Notes: generated by a model not told the origin, from the sequence alone. A stretch of DNA of 64,000 nt from Balneolaceae bacterium (GCA_017640605.1 JAEPQH010000018.1:1-64000); one strand, 5' to 3'. Shown: positions 42,229-52,284, counted from the stretch's first letter. Translations and numbers: made by a program.

Positions 42229-43152
42229 TTAATACACCTCTTCGAATGTTCGTACAGATGGTTTGATCATTTTTTTAGATTCTTCCCAACTCCATGTTGA
42301 TGGGTCTCTATCAGCTAAATCGCCTTTTAGATTGAGATAGCTAAAAAAGCCATGCTTAGCAAGGTTTTGGTAAATTCCCGTTTCCATTCCTTTCATTCCG
42401 CAGAGATAGATTAAGGTGTTATCTGCTGCTAAAATTGGAGAAAGAGTATCAGCATGATCGTCAATAGCTGTTTGCACGTAATATTTCGATCCGTCTGCTC
42501 TGCGATCTTCTCTAGAAATCATTTTGATGTAATGGAAGTTGTTGTGCTTCGCTTCCATTTCGTGTAAATACTCTGGGTAGATTACATCGGTACGATACGG
42601 ACATCCAAATACAAGGGCTACCTGATTGGTAATTCCTTGCTCAAAAAGCTCCATAATCATTCCTCTAAACGGAGCTATTCCCGTGCCTGTTGCAAAGAAA
42701 ACGTAATTAAAATCTTTGGCATTGGTTGGTAATAAATATCTTCTTCCGCTTGGGCCTGTAACTTTAACCTTATCGCCGGGCTTTAAATTACATAAGTAGT
42801 TTGAGCACACGCCAGTATAAAAAGTACCGTCTACTTCATCCATTGCACGTTTCACCGTTGTTGATACCAAATGTGGTTTTCCTTTCTCCCCTTTTGAAGG
42901 CGACGAAACCGAGTAAAGACGAAGTTTATGGGGTTTACCTCGTTCATCTTCACCGGGCGGGAGCACCCCTATAGATTGTCCCACTTTAAATTTCCCAACT
43001 AAATCGGTACCAGACAAATCGAACGTAATATGCCTGATAATATTCGGACTACTTTCTGCCGTACAAACGAAGTTTTCTACAATGGTAGCTTCGGCAGGAT
43101 TTTTGGGGGAGTATACATTCAGCTCTACAGTTGGTAATTCAAATTCAGCCAT
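42229..43152 (-). CDS. Plant-type ferredoxin-NADP+ reductase
   Basis: This 307-residue flavoprotein has the FAD-binding motifs LRLYSVSSPSKGEKG and GVCSNYLCNLKPGDKV, and the NADP-binding motif FATGTGIAPFRGMIMELF. The LIYLCGMKGMETGIYQNL segment is also typical, and the protein ends in Tyr (VRTFEEVY), the C-terminal aromatic that stacks on the flavin in plant-type enzymes. It moves electrons between NADPH and ferredoxin or flavodoxin. No signal peptide is present, so it is cytoplasmic. It stands alone in its orientation, so the electron partner is not identified here. Confidence 0.93.
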   Translation of the reverse strand: MAEFELPTVELNVYSPKNPAEATIVENFVCTAESSPNIIRHITFDLSGTDLVGKFKVGQSIGVLPPGEDERGKPHKLRLYSVSSPSKGEKGKPHLVSTTVKRAMDEVDGTFYTGVCSNYLCNLKPGDKVKVTGPSGRRYLLPTNAKDFNYVFFATGTGIAPFRGMIMELFEQGITNQVALVFGCPYRTDVIYPEYLHEMEAKHNNFHYIKMISREDRRADGSKYYVQTAIDDHADTLSPILAADNTLIYLCGMKGMETGIYQNLAKHGFFSYLNLKGDLADRDPSTWSWEESKKMIKPSVRTFEEVY

Positions 43153-43256
43153 TTGTCCGGTTTACTTAAAGAGTTAAGAAGCCTGAAAGTAGCAAATGGA
43201 AGCTATAATCGGAATGTGAATAATACGTGAACCCCTGTTTTTTTATGGAAGGGCTT

Positions 43257-43943
43257 TTATTGATTACTGATCGCGTAACGAATAAGTTCATCGATAGTTG
43301 GGCGTTCACCTCGCTCTGCAATTAGGCGTTCAGCCATATTATGTGAAACACCTACACTGCGCATGCCAATAAGTTTTTCAACCGTCATTTCTTCAAGTGT
43401 GTACCCTAAATCTAACATATTTGAGGTGAAGAAGGCTGTTACTTCATTGCGACGTGTTTCTGCTAATTGCTCAATGGTCAGATTATACCCTAGTTCTTTC
43501 ATCATTCGGGCATAAGTAGCACTAACATCAGCTCTCTGTAATTCCACTAATTGCTCTAGTGTTGGCTCGTATCCTACATCTCTAATCTGAGAAGTGTATG
43601 TGGCGGTAACCCCTTCGCTACGTAAATCAAGAAGTTCTTCTCTGGATAATTCGCCGTAACCCATGTCTTGCATCCAGTTACCCATGCCAACAATTATATC
43701 TTCACTTGGCTGATCTATTGCTTGTACAAAATCATCAATTGGATTTATTCCACTAAAAAAATCGCCTACTCTATTGCCGGTATAAAAAAGCAATGTAGCA
43801 ACGAATGCAAATAAAAGAATGTAGTTGGCTACTTTAGAATTACTCCCACCCGAAGTGCTTGTGGGAGTATTTAGAACGGTTTCGTCAACCTCTTGTTCGA
43901 GGTCTTGAAGATCATTCTTTAGATTTTTGAACTTTGTACTCAT
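43257..43943 (-). CDS. Membrane protein with tandem ~30-residue helical repeats
   Basis: This protein (228 residues from ATG 43943; a start at 43955 adds four) has a polar N terminus, one membrane helix (YILLFAFVATLLFYTGN) and about four repeats of ~30 residues. The repeat pattern is L..LR..(G/D)V.ATY...(I/M)...GY..T.EQL. Repeats of this type are found attached to M56/BlaR1-type sensors and in stand-alone proteins of Bacteroidota; their function is unknown. They may mediate protein contacts in the periplasm. The neighbours are an unrelated ferredoxin reductase and a response regulator. Confidence 0.8.
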   Translation of the reverse strand: MSTKFKNLKNDLQDLEQEVDETVLNTPTSTSGGSNSKVANYILLFAFVATLLFYTGNRVGDFFSGINPIDDFVQAIDQPSEDIIVGMGNWMQDMGYGELSREELLDLRSEGVTATYTSQIRDVGYEPTLEQLVELQRADVSATYARMMKELGYNLTIEQLAETRRNEVTAFFTSNMLDLGYTLEEMTVEKLIGMRSVGVSHNMAERLIAERGERPTIDELIRYAISNQ

Positions 43944-44006
43944 AGTATCCCGCAATTATGGCGAACTGTTACGAGACAATATATAGAAAGATGCAAAAAA
44001 GAAGTA

Positions 44007-44384
44007 TTAATTAAGCAAATCCATCGATCTGGTAAGATCAGAGATGGTGAATGGCTTAGTTATTAAATCGATGAAATCCGTTTCGCGTGCACGCTCGTAA
44101 TTAACTCGATCTGAGTTTCCTGTGAGATAAATAACCGATGTATCGATGCTATCTTTAATGGCTGACACCGCCTCGATTCCATCCATATCGCCTTTCAGTC
44201 GAATGTCCATAAGCACTAAGTCGGGCACATGCTCGGTAGCTAAACGAATAGCTTCATCACCAGAGGTAGCCTTACCAACAACTTCGTGACCAAGTTCTTT
44301 AACCATGTTTTCGATAACAAGAGAAATAATCATGTCATCTTCTACAATTAGTACTCGCTTTCTTTTTCCGTTTAAATCACTCAA
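44007..44384 (-). CDS. Single-domain response regulator
   Basis: This 125-residue CheY-like receiver domain has the acidic cluster E15-D16-D17, the phospho-acceptor Asp60 in LVLMDIRL, the Thr in IYLTGN and the Lys in ITKPF. There is no output domain, so it signals through a partner. The KGDMDGIEA insertion after Asp60 is typical of receivers paired with PAS-type histidine kinases. No kinase lies nearby, so the partner is unknown. Confidence 0.95.
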   Translation of the reverse strand: MSDLNGKRKRVLIVEDDMIISLVIENMVKELGHEVVGKATSGDEAIRLATEHVPDLVLMDIRLKGDMDGIEAVSAIKDSIDTSVIYLTGNSDRVNYERARETDFIDLITKPFTISDLTRSMDLLN

Positions 44385-44511
44385 CGTCTTATTCCTAATT
44401 TGGTCTTTGATGTTCTTTTTGAATAAAAGAGTAGCTTGAAATCTAATGTTACTTTCGAGATAATGCCAATGATCGCTCGAAATAAATTAGATACTCATTT
44501 TTATAACTTCT

Positions 44512-45363
44512 TTATTCAAAGTTTACGGCTCTGTACATTAATATTGAACCATCTACTGCATCAACATATGCGTTTATTCGTTCATAATGTTGACTTTTAA
44601 AACTTATCGGCACTACCCAAGCTTTTCTCAACTCCAAGGCTTCATTATTATTCTTAAGTGGAATAATCTCAAAATTGTCGGGTTGCCCAACCATTTCGTG
44701 GGTTATTGCCAGCAAACTATCTTGTTGTGTTACTGTAAGTAAGTTCAATTCTTCGCCGATAATACGTTCTTTGGCTTCAAGATATCCAACATCCAGCAAA
44801 CCGGGTGCATAAATTTCCGAATACCAGTTTCCCCAAATTCTATTTACACCTTTCGCATCAACAAAGACTATTATTTCAGTGTCGGCCACTTCAATAGACT
44901 GATATCTTTGATTGTCGAAAATGATTTTCCATTCAAGTGGAACGCTATTCGTTTCCGGACCTTCGCAGATTGTACAACCGTAGAGCGGAACTAATTCTTT
45001 AATGTCAAGTGCTGATAATTCATCTACATTGGTGAATCTCGAATTGAATACTACACTTTGTTTAGCCAGATTTATTAGAGGATCGGGATCATCAAGTTCA
45101 ACTTTCTCTGGCACTCTTCCCGAACAGGGGTTCACATCGTTTGGAAATAAAATCCGACTAAAACCGGTAAATCCGTATTCATTTAGCGTGGAACAGAGCT
45201 TTCCATTATTTAATTGGTGATATTCTCTGTTCAAATCATCTAACGCCAACAACGACATTGGCTCAATGGTGACAGGATAGTCAGGGATGTCGGAAGTCTC
45301 AATGACGTCACATCCAAACAATGAGAAGAGTAAGAGTATTAAATAGCCTGTCTTTGTAGTCAC
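44512..45363 (-). CDS. Putative lipoprotein of unknown function
   Basis: This 283-residue protein has a lipoprotein signal peptide with lipobox LFGC and Cys18. The mature part is acidic. Two Cys pairs (KLCSTL/NPCSGR and GCTICEGP) could form disulphides or bind metal. The last segment (AWVVPISFKSQHYERINAYVDAVDGSILMYR) resembles the end of PepSY-like folds, where a DA.DG motif follows a beta strand. I do not recognise a specific family. No gene partner is obvious. Confidence 0.8.
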   Translation of the reverse strand: MTTKTGYLILLLFSLFGCDVIETSDIPDYPVTIEPMSLLALDDLNREYHQLNNGKLCSTLNEYGFTGFSRILFPNDVNPCSGRVPEKVELDDPDPLINLAKQSVVFNSRFTNVDELSALDIKELVPLYGCTICEGPETNSVPLEWKIIFDNQRYQSIEVADTEIIVFVDAKGVNRIWGNWYSEIYAPGLLDVGYLEAKERIIGEELNLLTVTQQDSLLAITHEMVGQPDNFEIIPLKNNNEALELRKAWVVPISFKSQHYERINAYVDAVDGSILMYRAVNFE

Positions 45364-45472
45364 AGATAGTCAATCATAGCTGTTGAGCAAATATAATAAT
45401 CTGCACAACTAACTTTTATTTAAACTTATCTAATCGATGGGTGTGTTTTTGCGGAGCGATTATGTCGAAAAA

Positions 45473-45850
45473 TTATCTTTCGGTTAACCCTGTTTTGAGA
45501 TTGTAATTCGTCCAATGTCCTTTAATTAAAAGTGCACTACCGATGAGCGTAATTCCTGCTTCGCCATATTCACCAACATATTCGTGAAATAACCAGGCCA
45601 GAAAAATTATCATCACCCCAGACAATAAATAACCCGTAACTGATTTAGATTCATGCTTTCGTTGGAGAGATAAAATAACCGTTGGCGCAATTGCCAAGAA
45701 AAAAATTAAATGAGTGTAGGCATGAAATTCTTCAAATGCAGGCCATAATGGTATAAGAGCAATGGCAACCGGTACTAATAAACAGTGAATGGCACAGATG
45801 CTGGATAATCCAATTCCAAGTCTGTCCCAAAATCCTTTATTCAAAACCAA
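45473..45850 (-). CDS. MerC domain-containing membrane protein
   Basis: This 125-residue protein with four predicted helices starts with FWDRLGIGLSSICAIHCLLVPVAIAL, the MerC-type cysteine motif (CAIHC). In mercury-resistance operons MerC transports Hg2+. Chromosomal stand-alone homologues like this one have no proven function, and no merA, merR or merT lies nearby, so a mercury role should not be assumed. Confidence 0.9.
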   Translation of the reverse strand: MVLNKGFWDRLGIGLSSICAIHCLLVPVAIALIPLWPAFEEFHAYTHLIFFLAIAPTVILSLQRKHESKSVTGYLLSGVMIIFLAWLFHEYVGEYGEAGITLIGSALLIKGHWTNYNLKTGLTER

Positions 45851-45923
45851 AAATTAGTCTGTAATTATTAAGCCCGGAAGATACGCATACATTCAGAGAG
45901 ATTGTGATTTTTTTCCTGACATG

Positions 45924-45950
45924 AAAAAGCCCGAGAGTATCGGGCTTTTT
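45924..45950 (-). terminator. Terminator after the BAX inhibitor-1 gene
   Basis: AAAAAGCCCGA and TCGGGCTTTTT form a perfect 11-base stem with a 5-base loop, just downstream of the leftward gene at 45956-46648. It can work in both directions. Confidence 0.93.
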
Positions 45951-45955
45951 AAAAA

Positions 45956-46648
45956 TTATCGGCGGTTACCAAAAATTCTGAGGAGGAAAATAAACATGTT
46001 TATAAAGTCGAGATATAAGGTTAAAGCTCCCATAATGGCTCCCTTTCGACCTTCTTCGGAATCTACCTGTAACTCCAAACTCATTTTCTTAATCTTTTGA
46101 GTGTCATAGGCTGTTAATCCCACGAATATGAGTACACCGGCATAGGATATTAACCAATACAATGTTGGGTTTGCCCAAAAGATATTAACCACTGTTGCGA
46201 TAATTAGACCAATTAATGCCATGAATAACAGATTGCCCCAACTCGAAAGGTCTTTCTTTGTAAAGTAACCGTACGCACTCATCAACCCAAAAGTACCTGC
46301 AGTGATAAAAAATGTTTGCGCAACCGATGCCTGGGTGTACAAGAGTAAGAGAACAGATAAAGTTAATCCATTTAACGCCGAGTAAAGTAGAAACAAACCA
46401 ATCGCCATATTAGAACTAATACGTGCGATGGCAGAACTCATCCAAAAAACAATGCCGAGCTCCGCAATGATCAAACCGAAAAACACGATTTGATTTCCAA
46501 AAATGATATTAAGTAGTGCATCGGATTGCACGGTACGCATGGCGATAAAGCCGGTTAATGCTAAAGCAAGGCACATCCATGCATATACTTTATTGAAGAA
46601 ACTAGCCTGAATAGATTCAGCTTGTTGAGCAGTTAATTGAGCTTGCAT
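45956..46648 (-). CDS. BAX inhibitor-1/YccA family membrane protein
   Basis: This 230-residue protein has about seven hydrophobic helices. Typical family segments are F..KVYAWMCLALALTGFIAM near the N terminus, YSALNGLTLSVLLLLYT in the middle, and VGLTAYDTQKIKKM followed by GALTLYLDFINMFIFLLRIFGNRR at the C terminus. Homologues include the calcium-leak channel BsYetJ and E. coli YbhL. It sits in the inner membrane. A TAACTTTG promoter box lies upstream and a strong terminator downstream, so it is monocistronic. Confidence 0.95.
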   Translation of the reverse strand: MQAQLTAQQAESIQASFFNKVYAWMCLALALTGFIAMRTVQSDALLNIIFGNQIVFFGLIIAELGIVFWMSSAIARISSNMAIGLFLLYSALNGLTLSVLLLLYTQASVAQTFFITAGTFGLMSAYGYFTKKDLSSWGNLLFMALIGLIIATVVNIFWANPTLYWLISYAGVLIFVGLTAYDTQKIKKMSLELQVDSEEGRKGAIMGALTLYLDFINMFIFLLRIFGNRR

Positions 46649-46689
46649 TATTGGTTAAATAGAGGGTTGACGTTCAAAAATATTCATGC

Positions 46690-46697
46690 CAAAGTTA
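46690..46697 (-). promoter_or_regulatory. Candidate TAnnTTTG -7 box for the BAX inhibitor-1 gene
   Basis: On the minus strand this is TAACTTTG, an exact match to the Bacteroidota -7 consensus, about 42 bases before the ATG at 46648. No obvious TTG is seen at the expected -33 distance. Confidence 0.4.
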
Positions 46698-46728
46698 GCA
46701 AACTCGTTTGAAAAATATACTATAGTTA

Positions 46729-49341
46729 TCAGCTACCTAGCCAATAACTCAACTTGATCAAAAATATATTGATAGGCTTTTTTCTAAATGTGTCAACGGT
46801 ACCATGATAAGGTCTGAACACTCCATTTGAGTAATTGAATTCTGTTCGATCTTGTTGCCAAACCAAAAATAAAGAAGAACCCGGCCGGTATTCCCATCTT
46901 AAAACTGCGTTACCTTGCAAGGATTTGAAATCCCAATCATAATTTTCGTCTAGGGTTTCATTAAACTGCGGGTTTATCGGGTTGAAATTATAAGTTTTTC
47001 GCTCGGTAAAGGTTTTATAGTTCGAGAAATCTGCTATGTAATTATAAGGGCGAAGAAAAGTTTGCAAACTTAAATTTGGCCTGAATGTAATATCTGCCCG
47101 AATTTCTGTGTAAATGACATTCAAATTATTGTCGGAAAACACGTAATCAGGATTTCCATCCTCAGTTACATCAAAGAAATTAAAATATTGATCGGTATCT
47201 TTTGCATGTACAAAACCGGGTGCAAATCTGAGTAATACATTAGTTGCCGGCCGTAGATTTAAGCCCACATCTAATGTAAACTGATATTCTCCCGATGCAT
47301 CATTCCTATAAGATGTTGCTACGTTGCCATAAACATTTTGTGAGGCATCTGTTGTTACATTTATGTAGGTATTCCAATCTCGAGGTCGGCGCATTATTGG
47401 TCCGCCACGGGCAATTCTATCATTATAGAACTTTCCTGTTAATCCGAAGGTAGATACTACTGTCCACAAATTATTTAGTTGAAAATATCCTCCCACCGAA
47501 TAGTAATTGAATATCATATCGCCATCGAAATTCCATGCATGACTCATATCGCTCCATAATAAATAGAATTGGAAGGCATCAGAATTCACGTTTAGATACT
47601 CCAAATAGTAGTGAGGTGCGCGATAGTCAGCCCGTTCAAGAAATCCGATATCATTGATTTCATATTCAGGGCTCATTTCTGAATAAGTGAACGAATATCG
47701 CAGGCCCGAACCACTGTACTTACCAATACTAAATTCCCCGAAATAGCCCGTCATACTTGTCATAGATGAGTCAATTTCCAGCCCCTTTGAATCTATTCGG
47801 TTAAAATATCGTGCAGAAGTTTGCTGCGTTCGAAGCAGTGCGTTCTGATTTCCATTTACATTACTAAGCACGAAAACTCCACTTGCTCCCCAATTCCTGC
47901 CATTCCAATAGTATTGAGCATCTGCACCTACTTGATAAGCTGATTCGTGTAAATAATCTGTGAGGTAACTTCCAGAAAGATCTCTATTTACCGAACTTAC
48001 AAATCCTCCAATTTGCGCATCGACCTTTGATAGATCCTTTCGTACTCTCCCAACCATATAATTCGTAGCAGGTTCTGCAATCAAAGAATTTTGCTCGTTA
48101 TTATTTAGATCAACAAATTTTATGTCTTCTTGAAGGGTATAAGAATTCAAAATCCCAAGTGACAATCCATTTTGAGTTTTACCGCTCACCTTCGCGGCAC
48201 CTGCAATGGTGGTTACCGGATTTGACGACGTATAATCTAAACTAACTGGATTATCGTTTAACGAAACTGATGCAAGACCTTCCCTGATAAGAAATGGAGT
48301 TCTTCCGATACGTCGTGAATAAAAATTGATATGACTTCGGTATGAATTTGCGCTAGTAGTTCCCCCAAAATTAAAAATATCATTTCCTTCCAAAAAGAAA
48401 GGTCTACGTTCTTCAAAGAACAGCTCAAACTCGGTTAGATTCATGGTTGCTGGATCGGCTTCAACTTGACCAAAATCCGGATTTACAGTAGCTGTTAAGG
48501 TGAAATCGGAGGTTATTCCGTATTTAACATCCCCTCCCACTTTAAACTCTAAATCATTTTTTTCATAGAAAGGATTTTCTACCGGCCCAACCTGATTGTT
48601 GGTAAATCCTACCGATGAATAGGGCAGTATTTCTAATCGTGTTGGTTGTTCGAGATCTCTAATGCCCTCGAGATTTCCAAACTTTGACACTAAACCGAAT
48701 TCTTCTCGAGGGGTACGTGCCCAAAAACTAATTTCTCCCCGACGTGCAATTCTTCGCTGAAAATTTATCCCCCACGTTTGCTCGGTATTTGATGAGGTAA
48801 AGCGTAATTGAGAAAGAGGAATACGAAATTCAGCTACCCATCCATCCTCAACTATACTGCATTTCACTTCCCAAACTGCATCCCATAAAACATCTTCCTG
48901 CATGTCGTCGAAGTACATGATGTCTTTTTGAACACCTAGTGGATTAGCTGCAAAAGTAAACCCTGTTCTGTTATCGTTGTAGCTATCGATGTTCACATAT
49001 ACCCAATCGCTGGCATCACTACCATCCCGCCGAAATAGATTGGCTGTTATCGAATCGGGGTTACTATCGTATGCGTATGCCGCTACGTACAAATACTTAT
49101 TTGAATAAAGTACCCGCATCTCTGTTTTTTCAGATGCCGGTAGGCCGTCGAATGGTGTAGATTGAGTAAATCCTGTAACAAGTTCAGCCTTTTGCCAGAT
49201 CGATTCATTTATATTGCCATCGATCGATAACTCTGAATCGTTACTTATTTTAGTTGCTGTTACAGTAAATTCTTGCGCTTTTATTTCTGTATAAAAGGCT
49301 GCGATAATTAATAGCAGCCCTACTACCCTTCTGAATCTCAT
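46729..49341 (-). CDS. DUF5916 outer-membrane protein (CBM9-like plus barrel), paralogue A
   Basis: This 870-residue protein has a signal peptide ending IKAQ. It then has a CBM9-like domain (DSELSIDGNINESIWQKAELV ... FRIPLSQLRF; about 35-220) and a long region of outer-membrane barrel strands ending in Trp-containing IFLIKLSYWLGS. Recurring family motifs are NPDFGQVEADPATMNLTEFELFFEERRPFFLEG and GFLERADYRAPHY. DUF5916 proteins are common in Bacteroidota and possibly bind or pass a carbohydrate, but no function is proven. It is a close relative of the next gene, from which a terminator separates it. Confidence 0.9.
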   Translation of the reverse strand: MRFRRVVGLLLIIAAFYTEIKAQEFTVTATKISNDSELSIDGNINESIWQKAELVTGFTQSTPFDGLPASEKTEMRVLYSNKYLYVAAYAYDSNPDSITANLFRRDGSDASDWVYVNIDSYNDNRTGFTFAANPLGVQKDIMYFDDMQEDVLWDAVWEVKCSIVEDGWVAEFRIPLSQLRFTSSNTEQTWGINFQRRIARRGEISFWARTPREEFGLVSKFGNLEGIRDLEQPTRLEILPYSSVGFTNNQVGPVENPFYEKNDLEFKVGGDVKYGITSDFTLTATVNPDFGQVEADPATMNLTEFELFFEERRPFFLEGNDIFNFGGTTSANSYRSHINFYSRRIGRTPFLIREGLASVSLNDNPVSLDYTSSNPVTTIAGAAKVSGKTQNGLSLGILNSYTLQEDIKFVDLNNNEQNSLIAEPATNYMVGRVRKDLSKVDAQIGGFVSSVNRDLSGSYLTDYLHESAYQVGADAQYYWNGRNWGASGVFVLSNVNGNQNALLRTQQTSARYFNRIDSKGLEIDSSMTSMTGYFGEFSIGKYSGSGLRYSFTYSEMSPEYEINDIGFLERADYRAPHYYLEYLNVNSDAFQFYLLWSDMSHAWNFDGDMIFNYYSVGGYFQLNNLWTVVSTFGLTGKFYNDRIARGGPIMRRPRDWNTYINVTTDASQNVYGNVATSYRNDASGEYQFTLDVGLNLRPATNVLLRFAPGFVHAKDTDQYFNFFDVTEDGNPDYVFSDNNLNVIYTEIRADITFRPNLSLQTFLRPYNYIADFSNYKTFTERKTYNFNPINPQFNETLDENYDWDFKSLQGNAVLRWEYRPGSSLFLVWQQDRTEFNYSNGVFRPYHGTVDTFRKKPINIFLIKLSYWLGS

Positions 49342-49443
49342 TAACTTCGTTTACAGATGAACGTTTAGGGGCCGATTTGAACCGAATGATGCCTACGTTT
49401 TAAACAAAGAGAGATCAGTTAACGATGTGTTACATAAAAATAA

Positions 49444-49463
49444 AAAGGGACCGAAGTCCCTTT
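49444..49463 (-). terminator. Terminator between the two DUF5916 genes
   Basis: On the minus strand AAAGGGAC-TTCG-GTCCCTTT is a perfect 8-base stem with the very stable UUCG tetraloop, followed by a T-rich run. It ends transcription of the gene at 49486-52284. Confidence 0.9.
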
Positions 49464-49485
49464 CATTTAACTTAAAAATATCCGG

Positions 49486-52284
49486 TTAGGAGCTAAACCA
49501 ATAACTCAATTTTACTAAAAATATATTGCTCGGTTTTGGATCGAAAATGTCTACAATATCGCGTCCGAAATCATAGCGCCCGTCTCCTATACTCCCGGCT
49601 CTGCTTTGTTGCCACACCAGAAATAGCGTTGAACCCGGTTTATATTCCCAGCGAAAAACAGCATTACCCTGTAAGGAGCGAAATGTGAAATCTGAGCGAT
49701 TAAACTGGAAATCTGTTTGTCCATTATTATCGATATCAACTGCGAAGTTTCCATTTCCTTCTTCGCTGATTGTGCCTTCATCTTCGCCGTATGTATCAAA
49801 ACTAAATGCCCCGGGGTTGTTGAATTCTCCGAAATCAGAAAATCGGAATGAATTAATAAATGGACGAACAAAGGTTTGCAAGCTCATAGTTGGGTTAAAC
49901 GTCCAATTAAGTCTGATTTCTGTGGAAAAATTCATACTTCGGGAAGTTGCGAAAATGTAGCGTCTACCAAATGTTTGAGTAGCATCTGGTGCGTTAGGAT
50001 CTCGCGCTAAATTGGCTACAAACTGATCTTCGTCTAACTCAAATCCTACTTCAGGCTCTATGGTTAACTGAATGTTTGTAGCGGGTCGAAATGCGATATC
50101 GAACCAATAATAGTCATCGAATTCTCTGCCAATATCTCTGCGATGAAATTGACCATGGCCAAATGAGATATCTTTGGATCGATCGGAACCGAGGTTAAAA
50201 TTAAAGTTAAGGCCATCATTTACTTTCATGAGTGGTCCTCCTCGTGTAAGGCGATCAGATACCTGCCCAAACGAACCATTTACATTCATGTTAAATTGCC
50301 ATTGATTATTGAACCGTGTAAACCCACCTACATTGATGTTTTTCCAAATTGGATTACCATCAAAATTCCAACCGTATAAGTGATAACTCCAAACCTGCCA
50401 ATACTGTACATTTTTTGGGGAAGTTTCTTGCCATTGTAACGCAAAAGCCATTGCTCGGTAATCAGCTCGGTTTTGAAAACCTATATCGTTGGTTTCATAA
50501 CCCGGACTTACCTCAGAATAGGTAATTGAACCGGTAAAATGATCACCACTTGCTTTGCGCAAACTAAATTCTCCGGCGTACCCTTCTAAACTTGTTTTTG
50601 TTGGATCAACACTGAGCCCATCAGAGTCTACTCGTTGATAATAACGCTGTGGTGCATTCTGTGCTGCGGTAATCACATCAGTTGTTCCATTAATCTGACT
50701 CACAGAAAATGTACCACTTACTACATACTGCCTCTCATTCCAATTGTGCTCAAAATCTGCACCTGTGATGTAAGCTGAATTTCGAAGATAGGTTTCGAAA
50801 TAGGTATTATCGATTCGACGGTTTACTGCACTTAAATAACCCCCTACTACAGTGTTACCCTCATTGATGTCTTTTTTAACACGAGATACCAGATAATTAG
50901 TGGTAGGTTCGGCTATAAAAGTACCGCTGGTTCTACCCAAATTATTACCTTGAAATGCAGTAAAATCGCCCTCTTGTTCAAGAGTAATCGCATTTAATAA
51001 CCCAATAGACCAACCGCTTTGTGTTTTACCACTTACTTTAGCTGCAGCAGCAATACTTGTTTGATCGGGCACATCTCGATAGGTTCTTCCATATTGGCTT
51101 ACGCTATCTGCATTGTAAAAACTTCCATTATTGTAATTATTTGCCCTGCTTAAATTACCTTGTGGAGTTCGGCCAATTCTTCGGGAATAAAATGTACTTG
51201 GGTTACCGGCAGAGTTATTGGTATTCGTTCGCCCAAATCTAAAAATGTCGTTGCCTTCCAGAAAGAACGGTCGTCGTTCTGGAAAGAAAATTTCAAATTG
51301 AGATAAGTTTATCGTTGCAGGATCGGCTTCAACTTGACCAAAATCTGGATTGATGGTTGCCGTGAGGGTTAGATCGGAAGTTAATCCGTATTTAATATCG
51401 CCGCCAATATTTGCTCCCAAATCATTAGCATTGTAATAGGGATTTGCAAGATCACCCGGTTCTCTGGTTAACGAACTTGATACATACGGAGTGATTTCGA
51501 GTCTACGCGGTTCATCTAAATCCCTGATTCCCGCCAAACGCCCAAATTTTGACACCATTCCGGATTCTCGTTGGGAAGTTTCCGACCAATAATTGAATTC
51601 ATTATTTCTGGCAATTCGCCGCTGAAAATTAACACCCCATGTTTGAACCGATTGGTTAGAACTGAACCGTAATTGTGATAAGGGAATTTTCATCTCTACC
51701 GACCAGCCCTCGTTAGTGATTTTCGCCGAAGCTTCCCAAACAGCGTCCCACAAAATATCTTCTCCCTCATCATCAAAGTATAAGATATCTTTTTGTACAC
51801 CCGATGGATTAACTGCAAATGTAAAAGCAGTTCGTTTATCGTTATAGCTATCAAAACTCACGTATACCCAGTCACTTGCTTCGTTTCCATCGCGACGGAA
51901 TAAGGCCTTGGTGATGGAATCCGGATTACTTTCGTATGCCATCATACCCACAAAAATATGGGAGTCGGTATATAAAATTCTTGCCTCAGTTCGTTGGCTT
52001 GGGGTGCCTCCATCCTCAGGAAAACGCTGGGTAAAATCAGTCGCGTAGGGTGCTTCATTCCATATGTTTTCATCAAGATAACCATCCAACTGGATCATAG
52101 AATTCGATTCAATCCTAACCGCAGTCATCGATGGATTTTGAACGGTACCTCTTCGAATGTCCTCTGTTGTACTTCTTGTTTTAGTTGTTGCCTCTATGTT
52201 ATTCTCGTTGGTATTCGGGGATTGTGCATGTGTTGTATACCCGAAAACCAGACACAGTATGAGTGTAATTATTGATTTTTGCAT
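49486..52284 (-). CDS. DUF5916 outer-membrane protein (CBM9-like plus barrel), paralogue B
   Basis: This 932-residue paralogue of 46729-49341 has a signal peptide ending TTHAQ and a short linker of Asn/Thr residues before its CBM9-like domain (SNSMIQLDGYLDENIWNEAP). It then has the same motif NPDFGQVEADPATINLSQFEIFFPERRPFFLEG and the C-terminal barrel ending IFLVKLSYWFSS. The order of blocks is the same as in paralogue A, with a few insertions. Tandem duplication followed by divergence is likely. The substrate is unknown. Confidence 0.9.
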   Translation of the reverse strand: MQKSIITLILCLVFGYTTHAQSPNTNENNIEATTKTRSTTEDIRRGTVQNPSMTAVRIESNSMIQLDGYLDENIWNEAPYATDFTQRFPEDGGTPSQRTEARILYTDSHIFVGMMAYESNPDSITKALFRRDGNEASDWVYVSFDSYNDKRTAFTFAVNPSGVQKDILYFDDEGEDILWDAVWEASAKITNEGWSVEMKIPLSQLRFSSNQSVQTWGVNFQRRIARNNEFNYWSETSQRESGMVSKFGRLAGIRDLDEPRRLEITPYVSSSLTREPGDLANPYYNANDLGANIGGDIKYGLTSDLTLTATINPDFGQVEADPATINLSQFEIFFPERRPFFLEGNDIFRFGRTNTNNSAGNPSTFYSRRIGRTPQGNLSRANNYNNGSFYNADSVSQYGRTYRDVPDQTSIAAAAKVSGKTQSGWSIGLLNAITLEQEGDFTAFQGNNLGRTSGTFIAEPTTNYLVSRVKKDINEGNTVVGGYLSAVNRRIDNTYFETYLRNSAYITGADFEHNWNERQYVVSGTFSVSQINGTTDVITAAQNAPQRYYQRVDSDGLSVDPTKTSLEGYAGEFSLRKASGDHFTGSITYSEVSPGYETNDIGFQNRADYRAMAFALQWQETSPKNVQYWQVWSYHLYGWNFDGNPIWKNINVGGFTRFNNQWQFNMNVNGSFGQVSDRLTRGGPLMKVNDGLNFNFNLGSDRSKDISFGHGQFHRRDIGREFDDYYWFDIAFRPATNIQLTIEPEVGFELDEDQFVANLARDPNAPDATQTFGRRYIFATSRSMNFSTEIRLNWTFNPTMSLQTFVRPFINSFRFSDFGEFNNPGAFSFDTYGEDEGTISEEGNGNFAVDIDNNGQTDFQFNRSDFTFRSLQGNAVFRWEYKPGSTLFLVWQQSRAGSIGDGRYDFGRDIVDIFDPKPSNIFLVKLSYWFSS

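Noticed and set aside
43257-43943. Possible CRISPR or DNA tandem repeat
   Set aside because: The repetition is at protein level with diverged codons; no identical short repeats with unique spacers exist.
45473-45850. Mercury-resistance function for the MerC homologue
   Set aside because: No merA, merR, merT or merP gene is nearby; chromosomal MerC homologues often lack such a role.
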